A stretch of 41,857 nt of DNA from Myxococcales bacterium (GTDB lineage: Bacteria; Myxococcota_A; Polyangia; Palsa-1104; JAEUJZ01), in NCBI GenBank assembly GCA_016794505.1, contig JAEUJZ010000054.1, forward strand, positions 1 to 41,857, in the 5' to 3' direction. The notes under the pieces were generated by a model. It saw only the letters and a program-made list of their open reading frames with translations, made no database searches and was not told where the DNA came from. The translations under genes and the position numbers were made by a program. This document shows, one piece after another, positions 1 to 7,528 of this stretch (position 1 is its first letter; each line of letters begins with the position of its first letter).

Positions 1-26
1 TGAGCCAGGATCAAACTCTCCAATTA
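1..26 (-). rRNA. rrs: 16S rRNA gene, 5' end only (partial)
   Basis: Read on the minus strand, bases 19 to 1 are the universal 16S 5' primer site (AGAGTTTGATCCTGGCTCA). The mature 5' end probably lies near base 24-26, by analogy with the E. coli start. The rest of the rRNA operon lies off the left edge. The promoters to the right point into this gene. Confidence 0.95.
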
Positions 27-27
27 A

Positions 28-64
28 GGTGAGATTTGCCTGGAATAACCTCGGTGAGACTTGC
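28..64. repeat. Imperfect 12-bp direct repeat in the rRNA leader
   Basis: GGTGAGATTTGC at 28-39 recurs as GGTGAGACTTGC at 53-64, with one mismatch. It sits just upstream of mature 16S on the transcribed leader. It may be part of the 16S processing stalk, whose partner would lie 3' of 16S outside the window. The function is not shown by the sequence. Confidence 0.4.
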
Positions 65-113
65 TCACTCAAAGTTCTTCAGGGGTATTTGCTACTTCTG
101 TTTCCCTCTTCCC

Positions 114-133
114 TTCTATTCAGTTTTCAACGG
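114..133 (-). promoter_or_regulatory. boxA-like antitermination element in the rRNA leader
   Basis: On the minus strand this reads CCGTTGAAAACTGAATAGAA. It resembles the boxA region (CTTTGAAAAC type) bound by NusB/S10 in rRNA leaders. It lies between the promoter-proximal -10 element and 16S, where boxA is expected. The upstream TGCTC half of the consensus is not preserved, so the call is tentative. Confidence 0.35.
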
Positions 134-174
134 CCTGCATCCCGTTTCGCGATTTGCACCGCTAGGGGAGTGGA

Positions 175-202
175 AGTCTATTCAGGTTTGGGTTGTTGTC
201 AA
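175..202 (-). promoter_or_regulatory. rrn promoter P2
   Basis: On the minus strand the -35 is TTGACA (202-197), followed by a 16-bp spacer and the -10 TAGACT (180-175). An A-tract (AAAAAAA) lies just upstream, as in UP elements. The -10 hexamer and spacer length match promoter P1 upstream, which supports both as a tandem sigma70-type rRNA promoter pair driving 16S to the left. Confidence 0.75.
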
Positions 203-257
203 CAACTTTTTTTGCCTGATTCGCTTCCGGCCGGCGCCTTGCGGCGACAGGGGGAGG

Positions 258-285
258 AGTCTACGCGGCTAGATTGGGAAGTCAA
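258..285 (-). promoter_or_regulatory. rrn promoter P1
   Basis: On the minus strand the -35 is TTGACT (285-280), then a 16-bp spacer and the -10 TAGACT (263-258). AT-rich A-tracts upstream at about 287-316 could act as an UP element. It is the distal member of the tandem rRNA promoter pair; P2 lies 83 bp downstream. Confidence 0.75.
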
Positions 286-316
286 CGAATTATTTTAGTG
301 CCCTGGTATTTTTTTC

Positions 317-600
317 TTCAGCGACGAACATGCAAGCCCGTTGTGCAGCGAAGCCACACTACACGCACCGAAAGAAATCGCGGCGATTGCGGCAGCGATC
401 GATGGCTGGCGCATGCCTGACTAGTTCACCGCCCTCTTGCCGGCATGGCGAGACGTCCGCTCTCTCGCTGGAATCGACGCTCCATCGGCGCCGCCAGGTG
501 ATTGCGCGCTGCGCTGTTGATTTGCTGCTCGAACTGCATGAGCATATGAGAGCCTTCGCCGGTGGCTATCTCTCGCTGCTGGAGACGGCGGGAGGATCTG
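317..600. other. Intergenic region between rrn promoters and the TolQRR operon
   Basis: This stretch between the rRNA promoters (leftward) and the operon starting at 601 (rightward) has overlapping ORFs on both strands, none with family resemblance or a good ribosome site. It must hold the promoter for the rightward operon, but I see no convincing -35/-10 pair. The last bases carry the Shine-Dalgarno GGAGGA (591-596) of the next gene. Confidence 0.4.
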
Positions 601-918
601 ATGCCCGACGTGACACAACCGCGATATTTCCAGATCGACACCCGTGATTCGACGTTCCAGCCGCGCGTGATGTACGCCAACTGGGAAGCCGGTATCGCGG
701 TGGTTTATACAAAGAGCAGCGAGGACCGCGCCGACGTGGTGTTTGTCCTCGATGTACCGGATGCAGCGACGCTTCGAGCCGCTATCCAGGCTGGCGCTAT
801 CGATGTCGTCGACATTCGCCCCCTCGTTGGGCGCCCGATCGTCGAAGATATTCGCTTGAACGGAATCACCGACGACGTTCAGAGCATCGAGCGCATTTAC
901 CGAATCCTCAAGGGCTGA
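601..918 (+). CDS. Small conserved-looking protein leading the TolQRR operon
   Basis: This is a 105-residue soluble protein of unrecognised family. The ATG at 601 is chosen because GGAGGA lies 4 nt upstream; an in-frame GTG at 562 would add 13 Arg-rich residues. No signal peptide or membrane segment is visible. The sequence alternates short beta-like stretches (VVFVLDVPD, IDVVDIRP) with helices, as in a small alpha/beta fold. It ends 9 bp before the TolQ-like gene and is surely co-transcribed with it, so a regulatory or accessory role for the proton-driven motor is a fair inference, but nothing in the sequence proves it. Confidence 0.7.
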   Translation: MPDVTQPRYFQIDTRDSTFQPRVMYANWEAGIAVVYTKSSEDRADVVFVLDVPDAATLRAAIQAGAIDVVDIRPLVGRPIVEDIRLNGITDDVQSIERIYRILKG

Positions 919-927
919 GGCCGAGCC

Positions 928-1728
928 ATGCACCAGCTTGCTGAGTTCTTTGAGCAGGGCGGGTTCTTCATGTACGTGAACCTGCTTTGCTCGGTGGTTG
1001 CCATCACGCTTATCGCCGATCGCGCTGTGTTCTTTCTTGGAAAAGGCGCGGTCAATGCCCGCGCGTTTCTTGAACAGATCCGCAAGCTTGTGCAGGGCGG
1101 CAACGTCGAAAAGGCGCTCCGCCTGTGCCAAGCCAGCGACGCTCCAGTTGCCATGGTGGCCCGTGCCGGCCTGTCGCGTATGAGTCGCGGCGAAGCGGCC
1201 GTCGCGACCGCCATCGAGGAAGCGCTGATCGATGCGGCGCCTGAGCTGAAAAAGCGCATCGGGGTTCTGTGGTCACTGGCCAACATCGCCACACTAATCG
1301 GCCTGCTTGGTACCATCACCGGCCTGATCGGTGCGTTTGCTGCCGTCGGCAAGGCCGCTGCCGATCAGCGATCACAGATTCTGGCGCGAAACATCGCAGA
1401 GGCCATGAACAACACATGGATGGGCCTAGCGATCGCTGCGACCTGCATGATTGGCCACGTCTTTTTGCAGTCGGCCAGCAAGAAGCAGCAACACGAGCTT
1501 GAGTCGTTCGCGCTGCGCGTCGAGAACCTGCTTCTGGACGCACTACGCGATCCCACTCCACGCCGCAGCGGTGACGCGGATGACGCAGAGGGAGACGCCG
1601 AGCCAGCCCCCAGGCGATCGGAAGAACGACGCGAGTCGCGCACTGGCTCGCCACGCGGATCAGCTGCTGATGCGCGCAGCGGACGACCGGGACGCCGCGC
1701 CTCTTCCGACGAGGACGCCGAGGGCTAG
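928..1728 (+). CDS. TolQ/ExbB/MotA-family proton channel protein
   Basis: A 266-residue inner-membrane protein with the TolQ/ExbB layout: TM1 about residues 12-36, a cytoplasmic loop, then TM2 (about 111-141, with the Gly-rich GLLGTITGLIGAF typical of the family) and TM3 (about 161-181). With TolR/ExbD-type partners such proteins form a proton-powered motor that drives Tol, Ton, gliding or export machines. The C-terminal 58 residues are an added Arg/Asp/Ser-rich tail, unusual for TolQ. The gene is followed 3 bp later by a TolR-like gene and then a second one, the one-TolQ, two-TolR arrangement known from the Myxococcus AglRQS gliding motor. No Pal, TolB or TonB gene is adjacent, so the driven process is unknown. 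Confidence 0.9.
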   Translation: MHQLAEFFEQGGFFMYVNLLCSVVAITLIADRAVFFLGKGAVNARAFLEQIRKLVQGGNVEKALRLCQASDAPVAMVARAGLSRMSRGEAAVATAIEEALIDAAPELKKRIGVLWSLANIATLIGLLGTITGLIGAFAAVGKAAADQRSQILARNIAEAMNNTWMGLAIAATCMIGHVFLQSASKKQQHELESFALRVENLLLDALRDPTPRRSGDADDAEGDAEPAPRRSEERRESRTGSPRGSAADARSGRPGRRASSDEDAEG

Positions 1729-1731
1729 CCC

Positions 1732-2358
1732 GTGACAGTGGGCCCACAGAGCGACGCAGCTTCGGCGCCAGAGCGCAGCCCAAGCTATGGGCGGCCGGTG
1801 CCCGTGCGCCGTCTGCGCGCGTCGCTGCGCCGCATTCGTGAGCAAGGCGAGGAACAGCTAGAAGACTCGGGCGAGCTGAACCTGGTGCCGTACCTGGACA
1901 TCGTGATGAACATCATCATGTTCCTGCTGGCGACGGTGCAGTTTCAGGCGATGCTGGCCAATATCAACATCACGTTGCCGACCGCCGCGCTGACGACCGA
2001 GACGACAAGCGCTCCAAAGCCCGAGCTGAACCTGACGGTGTCGATCTCGGACGCTGGCTATACCTTGGCAACGTCGGGGTCGGTTCTGTATCGCGGCTTC
2101 CGACTGACGGCTGAAGGAGTCGTGCAGACGACAAGTGAGCTGCCGACGCTGCCCAAGGCTGCAAACCAGCTAGATCTCGACGGCCTGTCGCAGATCTTGT
2201 CCGAGATCAAAGATCGCTTCCCCGACGAAGAACGCGCTGTGCTGACCGCAAGCCCGCAGATCCCGTATGAGCAAGTGGTCAAGACGATGGATGCCATGCG
2301 CGAGTGGAAAGGCCGCGTGCTGTTTCCAGGCGTTCTGCTCAGCGCGGGGGTGCAGTAA
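1732..2358 (+). CDS. TolR/ExbD-family protein 1
   Basis: A 208-residue protein with one N-terminal membrane helix (about 51-72) and a periplasmic domain. The helix holds the family's key acidic residue, Asp56, in the motif LVPYLDIVMN; in ExbD/TolR this Asp carries the proton. About 50 mostly Arg/Glu-rich residues precede the helix, longer than the usual cytoplasmic stub. The start is a GTG at 1732, 3 bp after the TolQ-like stop. The gene overlaps the next TolR-like gene by 1 base (TAATG). Two different TolR-like subunits with one TolQ-like channel suggest a heteromeric stator. Confidence 0.88.
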   Translation: MTVGPQSDAASAPERSPSYGRPVPVRRLRASLRRIREQGEEQLEDSGELNLVPYLDIVMNIIMFLLATVQFQAMLANINITLPTAALTTETTSAPKPELNLTVSISDAGYTLATSGSVLYRGFRLTAEGVVQTTSELPTLPKAANQLDLDGLSQILSEIKDRFPDEERAVLTASPQIPYEQVVKTMDAMREWKGRVLFPGVLLSAGVQ

Positions 2359-2918
2359 TGGCCCAGACCATCGACGCGCGCACGGCACGGCAGACCACGC
2401 GTCGCATGCGCCGCAAGATCGAAGAGGAAGCCGAGGAAATCAGCTTCCTCAACATCATGCCGATGATGGACATGATGACGATCTTGCTGGTCTTTTTGCT
2501 CAAGCAGTTCTCAGTGCAGCAGCTCAGCTTGGATGCGCCACCGGGGCTGAAGCTGCCGGCCTCGACATCGCGACTGTCGCCACAGCCCGCAGTGAACATC
2601 ATGATCACCGAGACCGCGATCGTCATCGAAGGCGATGCGGTGGTGCGCGTGCAGAACGGCGCAGTCGACCCCATGTGGAAGCGCGAGAGCGGTGGCCACG
2701 CCATTACGCCCGTGGTGAACGCACTCAGCAAACACCGCGCTCGCTTGGCCAAGCTGTCTCGCATGCAAAACAATGGCAGCGACGGAGAAAACGGCGGTAT
2801 CGCCATCATCATGGCCGACAAGAAGACGCCGTATCGCTTGCTAACCGAGGTCCTTTATTCAGCCGGCCAGGCCGAGTTCAACAACTATCGCTTGGTCACG
2901 CTGCGGCAGGCGCAGTAG
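2358..2918 (+). CDS. TolR/ExbD-family protein 2
   Basis: A 186-residue second TolR/ExbD-like subunit. The ATG at 2358 overlaps the stop codon of the preceding gene (TAATG), indicating translational coupling, and is preferred over an in-frame start at 2304. A single TM helix (about 31-52) carries the proton-relay Asp38 in the Met-rich segment MPMMDMMTILL. The rest is a periplasmic alpha/beta domain with a Gly/Asn-rich loop (NNGSDGENGG). It is clearly divergent from subunit 1, so this is not a recent duplication. It ends the operon; a convergent DUF72 gene ends 13 bp downstream. Confidence 0.88.
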   Translation: MAQTIDARTARQTTRRMRRKIEEEAEEISFLNIMPMMDMMTILLVFLLKQFSVQQLSLDAPPGLKLPASTSRLSPQPAVNIMITETAIVIEGDAVVRVQNGAVDPMWKRESGGHAITPVVNALSKHRARLAKLSRMQNNGSDGENGGIAIIMADKKTPYRLLTEVLYSAGQAEFNNYRLVTLRQAQ

Positions 2919-2931
2919 CTCGTCTGACAGG

Positions 2932-4056
2932 CTAGCGCGGTGGCTCGGCAGCGACGGGCAGATCGTATAGCTCACTCTGCAGCTCGGCGATGGTCGCGGG
3001 CGAGTGGCCTTCCAGGTGGTTGTTGACCAACACGTAGCAGCGCTGCTCTTCCGCGACGGCGCGTAGCACGCGCAAGATGTCCGCGCGCACTTCAGGCGCC
3101 CGCTGCGCCAAGCGATCGTAGGGCTCATAGATCGACGCGTCCTCGTAACGCACACCCGGCCGCAGCAGCGCACGCAATAAGAAGAACGGCCAGTCAAGGC
3201 CACAGCGAGCGCGTAGCTGATCGAACTGCCAGCCGATCCCTGGCATGCGCGTCCAGGAATTCAGCACGTGTACCGCCCCGTGCGCGGACAACACGTCGAG
3301 GTAGCGCGGCGTGAAGTGACTCTGCGTGCGTAGCTCGACGGCCAAGCGCCCGGAAAAGCGCGGCCGCACCTGCGATAGGAACTCGTCGAGCAGCCGCGCG
3401 AAGTCAGCGGCGTGCAGATCGCTCTCTTGCAGCTCGACGATGAGCGGTCCAAGCAGCGGGCCCAGGTGTTCCTGAAGCGGCAACGCCACCTTGTCCAAGA
3501 AGCGTCCCGCGTCGAGAAAGTGCGCGTTCACTTCGTGATCAAGACGCCAGTCCCGCTGCTGCTGCGGCGAATAGCGATGCACGGTGATGCCGTGCCAAAC
3601 CTTGGGGCACAGCTCGATCGGCTCGGGCTGGCCACCAAGCTGCTCGCGATAGCGCTTCAACAGCCCCAGGCGGCTATCGGGAGGCATGTAGTACATGTTG
3701 TCGGCGCCTGCGCAGCGAAAGCGCGGATCGCGGGCGTATTCCACCAAGCACAGCTCGGTAAAGCGGGCCGGCGCACCATACGCCGCGACGTCGCGATACA
3801 CCCGACCGTGCCAGCCTGGATACGTCCACGAGCTGGTGCCAAACAAGCGCGTCGCCGGGCCCAGCTTGCGCGGAATCGGCAGCGTCGCCGGATCAAATGC
3901 GCGCGACCGCCGCGGGCGTTCTCCGTCGCTGCCGTGTTCCAGCCCGGCTGAAAGGACATCCCCAGAAAAAAGCGAAAACTGTTCCGCCATGGCCAAGCCT
4001 TGCCACATTCCGCGCGCCGAGTCATCCACTGTGCGCACGCTCGTTTCGGTCGCCAT
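2932..4056 (-). CDS. DUF72 (YecE-like) family protein
   Basis: A 374-residue protein with the DUF72 hallmarks: the first strand FGTSSW (72-77) followed by YPGW, and near the C-terminus YVLVNNHLEGHSPATI, matching the family's N-N-H region. DUF72 proteins fold as TIM-like barrels; their biochemical role is not established. The first 70 residues are an extension relative to short family members, so a later start such as the ATG at 3990 (an AAGG lies 7 nt upstream) is possible. It is cytoplasmic, with no signal or TM. It stands alone between a convergent TolR-like gene and a divergent MscS gene. Confidence 0.85.
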   Translation of the reverse strand: MATETSVRTVDDSARGMWQGLAMAEQFSLFSGDVLSAGLEHGSDGERPRRSRAFDPATLPIPRKLGPATRLFGTSSWTYPGWHGRVYRDVAAYGAPARFTELCLVEYARDPRFRCAGADNMYYMPPDSRLGLLKRYREQLGGQPEPIELCPKVWHGITVHRYSPQQQRDWRLDHEVNAHFLDAGRFLDKVALPLQEHLGPLLGPLIVELQESDLHAADFARLLDEFLSQVRPRFSGRLAVELRTQSHFTPRYLDVLSAHGAVHVLNSWTRMPGIGWQFDQLRARCGLDWPFFLLRALLRPGVRYEDASIYEPYDRLAQRAPEVRADILRVLRAVAEEQRCYVLVNNHLEGHSPATIAELQSELYDLPVAAEPPR

Positions 4057-4170
4057 GGTCGCGTTCGCCAGCCGCGCGGGCCCAGCGGATCCTTCGTCTG
4101 CCGCCTGTAACTTTTCCGAGGCTGCGGTCTGTCGTTGAGTTCGTAGCGCAGGCGCGCGATCCTAGCCAAC

Positions 4171-5805
4171 ATGACCCGTGTCTTGCCCGCTCGGCAGTGC
4201 GCTGCTCAGGTGCCCGCCCTGATCGCTCTGGCCGCTGTGTTGCTGTGCGCAATTCCGTCGAGAAGCCAGCCGCGTCCGGCGCTGCCACCACCGAGCGCGA
4301 GCCCTGCCGCACCGGCCCCAAGCGCTGAAGCCACCAGCCCACCCGAGAACGCGCCGATCGGCGGCAGCGACTCGCCACGCCGGGCGCTTGAGCGCTTTCT
4401 GAAGAGCGCTCGCGCCGGCAACTTCGAGGTCGCCGCCGCGGCCCTTTTCACCGTGCGCACCAGCAGCGAAGAGATGCACGAGCTTGCGCGCAAGCTGCAG
4501 GCCGTCCTGGATCGCCGCGTTCCGCTCACCGCTGAGCACCTCGACAAGGTGTCGGATCTGCCGAGCGGCAACACACAGGATGGCATGCCAGATGACGACG
4601 AAATTGGCCGCGTCGACATGCCCCTGGGCAGCGAAGCCGTTCGCTTGCACCGACGACGCAGCCCGGATGGCACCGCGCAGTGGGTGTTCTCGCTGGACAC
4701 CGTAAATCGCATCGAGTCCTGGTACGAACGACTGGAAGATCGCTGGGCCTTGGACCATCTGCCCAACGGACTTCTGGTCACGGGCCTTGGCGGGCTTCTG
4801 CTGTGGCAGTGGCTGGCTCTGCCGATCTTGTTCGTCGGTGCGCTGCTCTTGGGCTTGTTCTTGGCGCGCATCCTGCGAATCGCACTGCGGCTCTCTTGGC
4901 GCAGTGAGCTGGGCGGCGCCATCGTCGAGCGCCAGCTTGGCCCGCTGCGCGTGGTGAGTACCGCGCTGCTCATGCGCCTTCTGGTTCAGCTCCTGTATCT
5001 GACCGCCAGCGCCGAAGAAAACGTCCGCGCAGCCTGCAACGTCGGCTTGATCGTCGGCTTCATGTTCGGCCTGTGGCGCGTGGCGGAAGTGATCTCGGGA
5101 CGCGTCCAGAAGTCTGAATGGCTAAAGGCTCGCCCGACGCTCGTCGGCGTGATGCCGCTGATCCATCGCCTGACCGAAGTCGGGATCTGGGCCGCCGCAG
5201 CGCTGTGGTGCTTGCAAGAGCTTGGCTATTCCGTGACCGGCGTGCTGGCCAGCTTGGGTCTTGGTGGCTTGGCGGTCGCACTGGCGGCCAAAAACACGCT
5301 GGAACATCTGCTGGGCGGCATGACACTGAGCCTGGATCAGCCGATGCGCGTCGGGGACTTGGTCAAGATCGGCGACGTCCAAGGAACCGTCGAGCAGATC
5401 GGCCTGCGCAGTACGCGCATCCGCACGCAGGATCGCAGCCTGGTCACCATCCCCAACGGCAAGCTGTCCGACATGCAGATCGAGACGCTAGCGGCGCGCG
5501 ATCGCATCCGCATGAACCTGTCGCTAAACGTGCAGTACACGCTGAAAGCGCAGGGCCTGCGCGAGCTACGCGATGCGCTGCTTGCGTGCATCGGCAAGAA
5601 CCCACAGGTCCACAAAGACCGCATTCGCGTTCACTACAGCAACCTCAGCGACAGTGCCGCCACCATCGATATCACCTGCTGGATCGACACGAGCGATCAA
5701 GACCAGTTCTTGGATGCACGACACAATCTGCTACTGAGCTTGATCGAAGTCGCAGAGTCCTTCGGCGCAGCGGCCGTGTTCAAGGTGAGTCCCCCCGGCA
5801 AGTGA
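4171..5805 (+). CDS. MscS-family mechanosensitive channel 1
   Basis: A 544-residue membrane protein. It has a hydrophobic N-terminal signal (about 12-32), a Pro/Ala/Ser-rich linker, a periplasmic domain containing DSPRRALERFLKSA, then several TM helices from about residue 200. The pore helix and beta domain are classic MscS: GLGGLAVALAAKNTLEHLLGG, then SLDQPMRVGD and VTIPNGKLSD. MscS channels open under membrane tension to release solutes on osmotic downshock. The periplasmic domain is larger than in E. coli MscS. Ten bases separate it from a second, homologous channel, indicating an operon and an old tandem duplication. Confidence 0.9.
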   Translation: MTRVLPARQCAAQVPALIALAAVLLCAIPSRSQPRPALPPPSASPAAPAPSAEATSPPENAPIGGSDSPRRALERFLKSARAGNFEVAAAALFTVRTSSEEMHELARKLQAVLDRRVPLTAEHLDKVSDLPSGNTQDGMPDDDEIGRVDMPLGSEAVRLHRRRSPDGTAQWVFSLDTVNRIESWYERLEDRWALDHLPNGLLVTGLGGLLLWQWLALPILFVGALLLGLFLARILRIALRLSWRSELGGAIVERQLGPLRVVSTALLMRLLVQLLYLTASAEENVRAACNVGLIVGFMFGLWRVAEVISGRVQKSEWLKARPTLVGVMPLIHRLTEVGIWAAAALWCLQELGYSVTGVLASLGLGGLAVALAAKNTLEHLLGGMTLSLDQPMRVGDLVKIGDVQGTVEQIGLRSTRIRTQDRSLVTIPNGKLSDMQIETLAARDRIRMNLSLNVQYTLKAQGLRELRDALLACIGKNPQVHKDRIRVHYSNLSDSAATIDITCWIDTSDQDQFLDARHNLLLSLIEVAESFGAAAVFKVSPPGK

Positions 5806-5815
5806 GAGGCTTGTG

Positions 5816-7468
5816 ATGCTGTCTCGACGAGACCCTCTGCTTTGCACGGCCACCCGTCCGATGCGCTGGATCAGGTTTGGCTGGGCCCTGCTTTCACTTT
5901 TGTGCGGGCTTCTTCTGGCCATGCAAAGCGCGCTGGCCAACACCCACGATGTTGAATTCACCGACGGCCCTGAGCCCGATACGCCACGCCGCGCGGTCGA
6001 GCGTTTTCTAGATGCCGCACACGAAGGTCACTTCGATGAAGCCAGCCGCGACCTGTACCTGCGTCCTGAAAATGTCAGTCGCGGCGTCGAGCTCGCTCGC
6101 AAGCTAGCCGCAGTGCTGGATGCACAGATCAGCGCTGACAGCCAGTGGCTGAGCAGGGTCACCGACATCCCCAGCGGCAACTTGGACGACGGCTTGCCGC
6201 CCGAAAAAGAAGAGATCGGCCGTGTGCCGGGTCGCCGCGCGCTAGAGCCCGTGCGCATGCGCCGCCTAGAGGTCCCCGATCCGCAAAACCCAAGTGCGCA
6301 GGCGCAGCTAATTTGGCGTTTTACCGACGGAACGGCCGTAAGGTCGCTGCTTTGGTATCAGAGTCTTTCAGACTTGAGTCTGCGCGAGCGCTTGCCGCGC
6401 AAGCTCTTGCGTCTGGGACCCGGTGGCCTGCTGCTGTGGGAATGGCTGGCGCTGCCGGCTTTCCTAGTGATCAGCGTCGTGCTGAGTTTCATCATCTCGA
6501 TGGCCATGCACTGGGTGCTGATGCCGCTGGCGCGCAGAACCAGTGCGCACTGGGACGACCTGCTCGTCTTGTCGCTGCGGCAACCCACGCGCCTGATCGT
6601 CGCCAGCCTGCTTTTGGGTTGGGTGATGCCCTATCTTTTGATCACCGGGCAAGCTGAGCGCTTCATGACCAAGCTGGCGCGCGTCGGCGTCTTCCTGGGC
6701 ATCTTTTGGGCCGTGTGGAAGTTCGTCGATGTCGTGGTCAAGCTGATCCGCGAATCGACCTGGCTTAAGAACCATCCTTCGGCGCGCGGCATCGTCCCTT
6801 TGGGCTATCGCGTGGCCGAGATCGCCGTGCTCGCCATTGCGCTCATCATGGCACTGCAAGAGCTTGGCTATCCCGTCACCAGCCTGGTCGCAGGCCTGGG
6901 CATCGGCGGCCTTGCCGTCGCTCTAGCTGCGCAGAAGACGGTCGAGCACTTGTTCGGTGGCGTCATGATGTCGCTGGATCAACCGATGCGCCTCGGCGAT
7001 CTGGTGATGATCGAGGGTCGCCAAGGGTGGGTCGAGCATATCGGCCTGCGCTCAACGGCGATCCGCACACTCGATCGCAGCCTGCTGACCATTCCCAACG
7101 GCAAGCTGGCCGAGATGGTCATCGAGTCGCTCGCGGCCCGCGATCACATGCGACTGCACTTGGTCTTGGGTGTGACCTATGACCTAACTGCCGACACGAT
7201 GGATCGGCTGCGCTCTGCTCTTTCGCAGTACCTGCAGCAGCACCCGCTTTTGTGGACCGGTCAGCCGTTTCGTTGCCACTTCAGCGCGTTTGGATCCTCG
7301 TCGCTGGACATCGAGATCATGGCCTGGTTCCAAGAGTCCGACTGGGATCGCTTCCTAGAGCTTCGCCACAGCGTCCTCATCGATGTGATGCGCATCCTCG
7401 AAGCACAAGGCGCACAAGTTGCATTCCCCACGCGCACCGTACACGTGTTCCAGCATCCGATCCGCTAA
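5816..7468 (+). CDS. MscS-family mechanosensitive channel 2
   Basis: A 550-residue paralogue of the preceding channel with the same domain order: signal peptide (ending near ALAN), a periplasmic domain with the shared DTPRRAVERFLDAA motif and TDIPSGNLDDG, several TM helices, and the MscS pore and beta domain (GIGGLAVALAAQKTVEHLFGG, SLDQPMRLGD, TIPNGKL). The ATG at 5816 is chosen, with GAGAGG 6 nt upstream; a GTG at 5813 adds one codon. The two channels may form separate or mixed heptamers; the sequence cannot decide. The next gene, a cyclase, follows after about 60 bp on the same strand and may belong to the operon. Confidence 0.9.
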   Translation: MLSRRDPLLCTATRPMRWIRFGWALLSLLCGLLLAMQSALANTHDVEFTDGPEPDTPRRAVERFLDAAHEGHFDEASRDLYLRPENVSRGVELARKLAAVLDAQISADSQWLSRVTDIPSGNLDDGLPPEKEEIGRVPGRRALEPVRMRRLEVPDPQNPSAQAQLIWRFTDGTAVRSLLWYQSLSDLSLRERLPRKLLRLGPGGLLLWEWLALPAFLVISVVLSFIISMAMHWVLMPLARRTSAHWDDLLVLSLRQPTRLIVASLLLGWVMPYLLITGQAERFMTKLARVGVFLGIFWAVWKFVDVVVKLIRESTWLKNHPSARGIVPLGYRVAEIAVLAIALIMALQELGYPVTSLVAGLGIGGLAVALAAQKTVEHLFGGVMMSLDQPMRLGDLVMIEGRQGWVEHIGLRSTAIRTLDRSLLTIPNGKLAEMVIESLAARDHMRLHLVLGVTYDLTADTMDRLRSALSQYLQQHPLLWTGQPFRCHFSAFGSSSLDIEIMAWFQESDWDRFLELRHSVLIDVMRILEAQGAQVAFPTRTVHVFQHPIR

Positions 7469-7528
7469 GCGCCACGCACTAGGCCCAACGCGATGCAGCC
7501 AGACCGCTGAATCTTGCTTCGCTCAGCA

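Noticed and set aside
330..647. A possible 105-codon gene between the rRNA promoters and the TolQRR operon
   Set aside because: Poor composition, no ribosome site, and overlap with the better-supported start at 601.
421..1131. A 236-codon minus-strand open frame opposite the small protein and TolQ genes
   Set aside because: It lies antisense to well-supported genes and has no family resemblance; long antisense frames are expected at this GC content.
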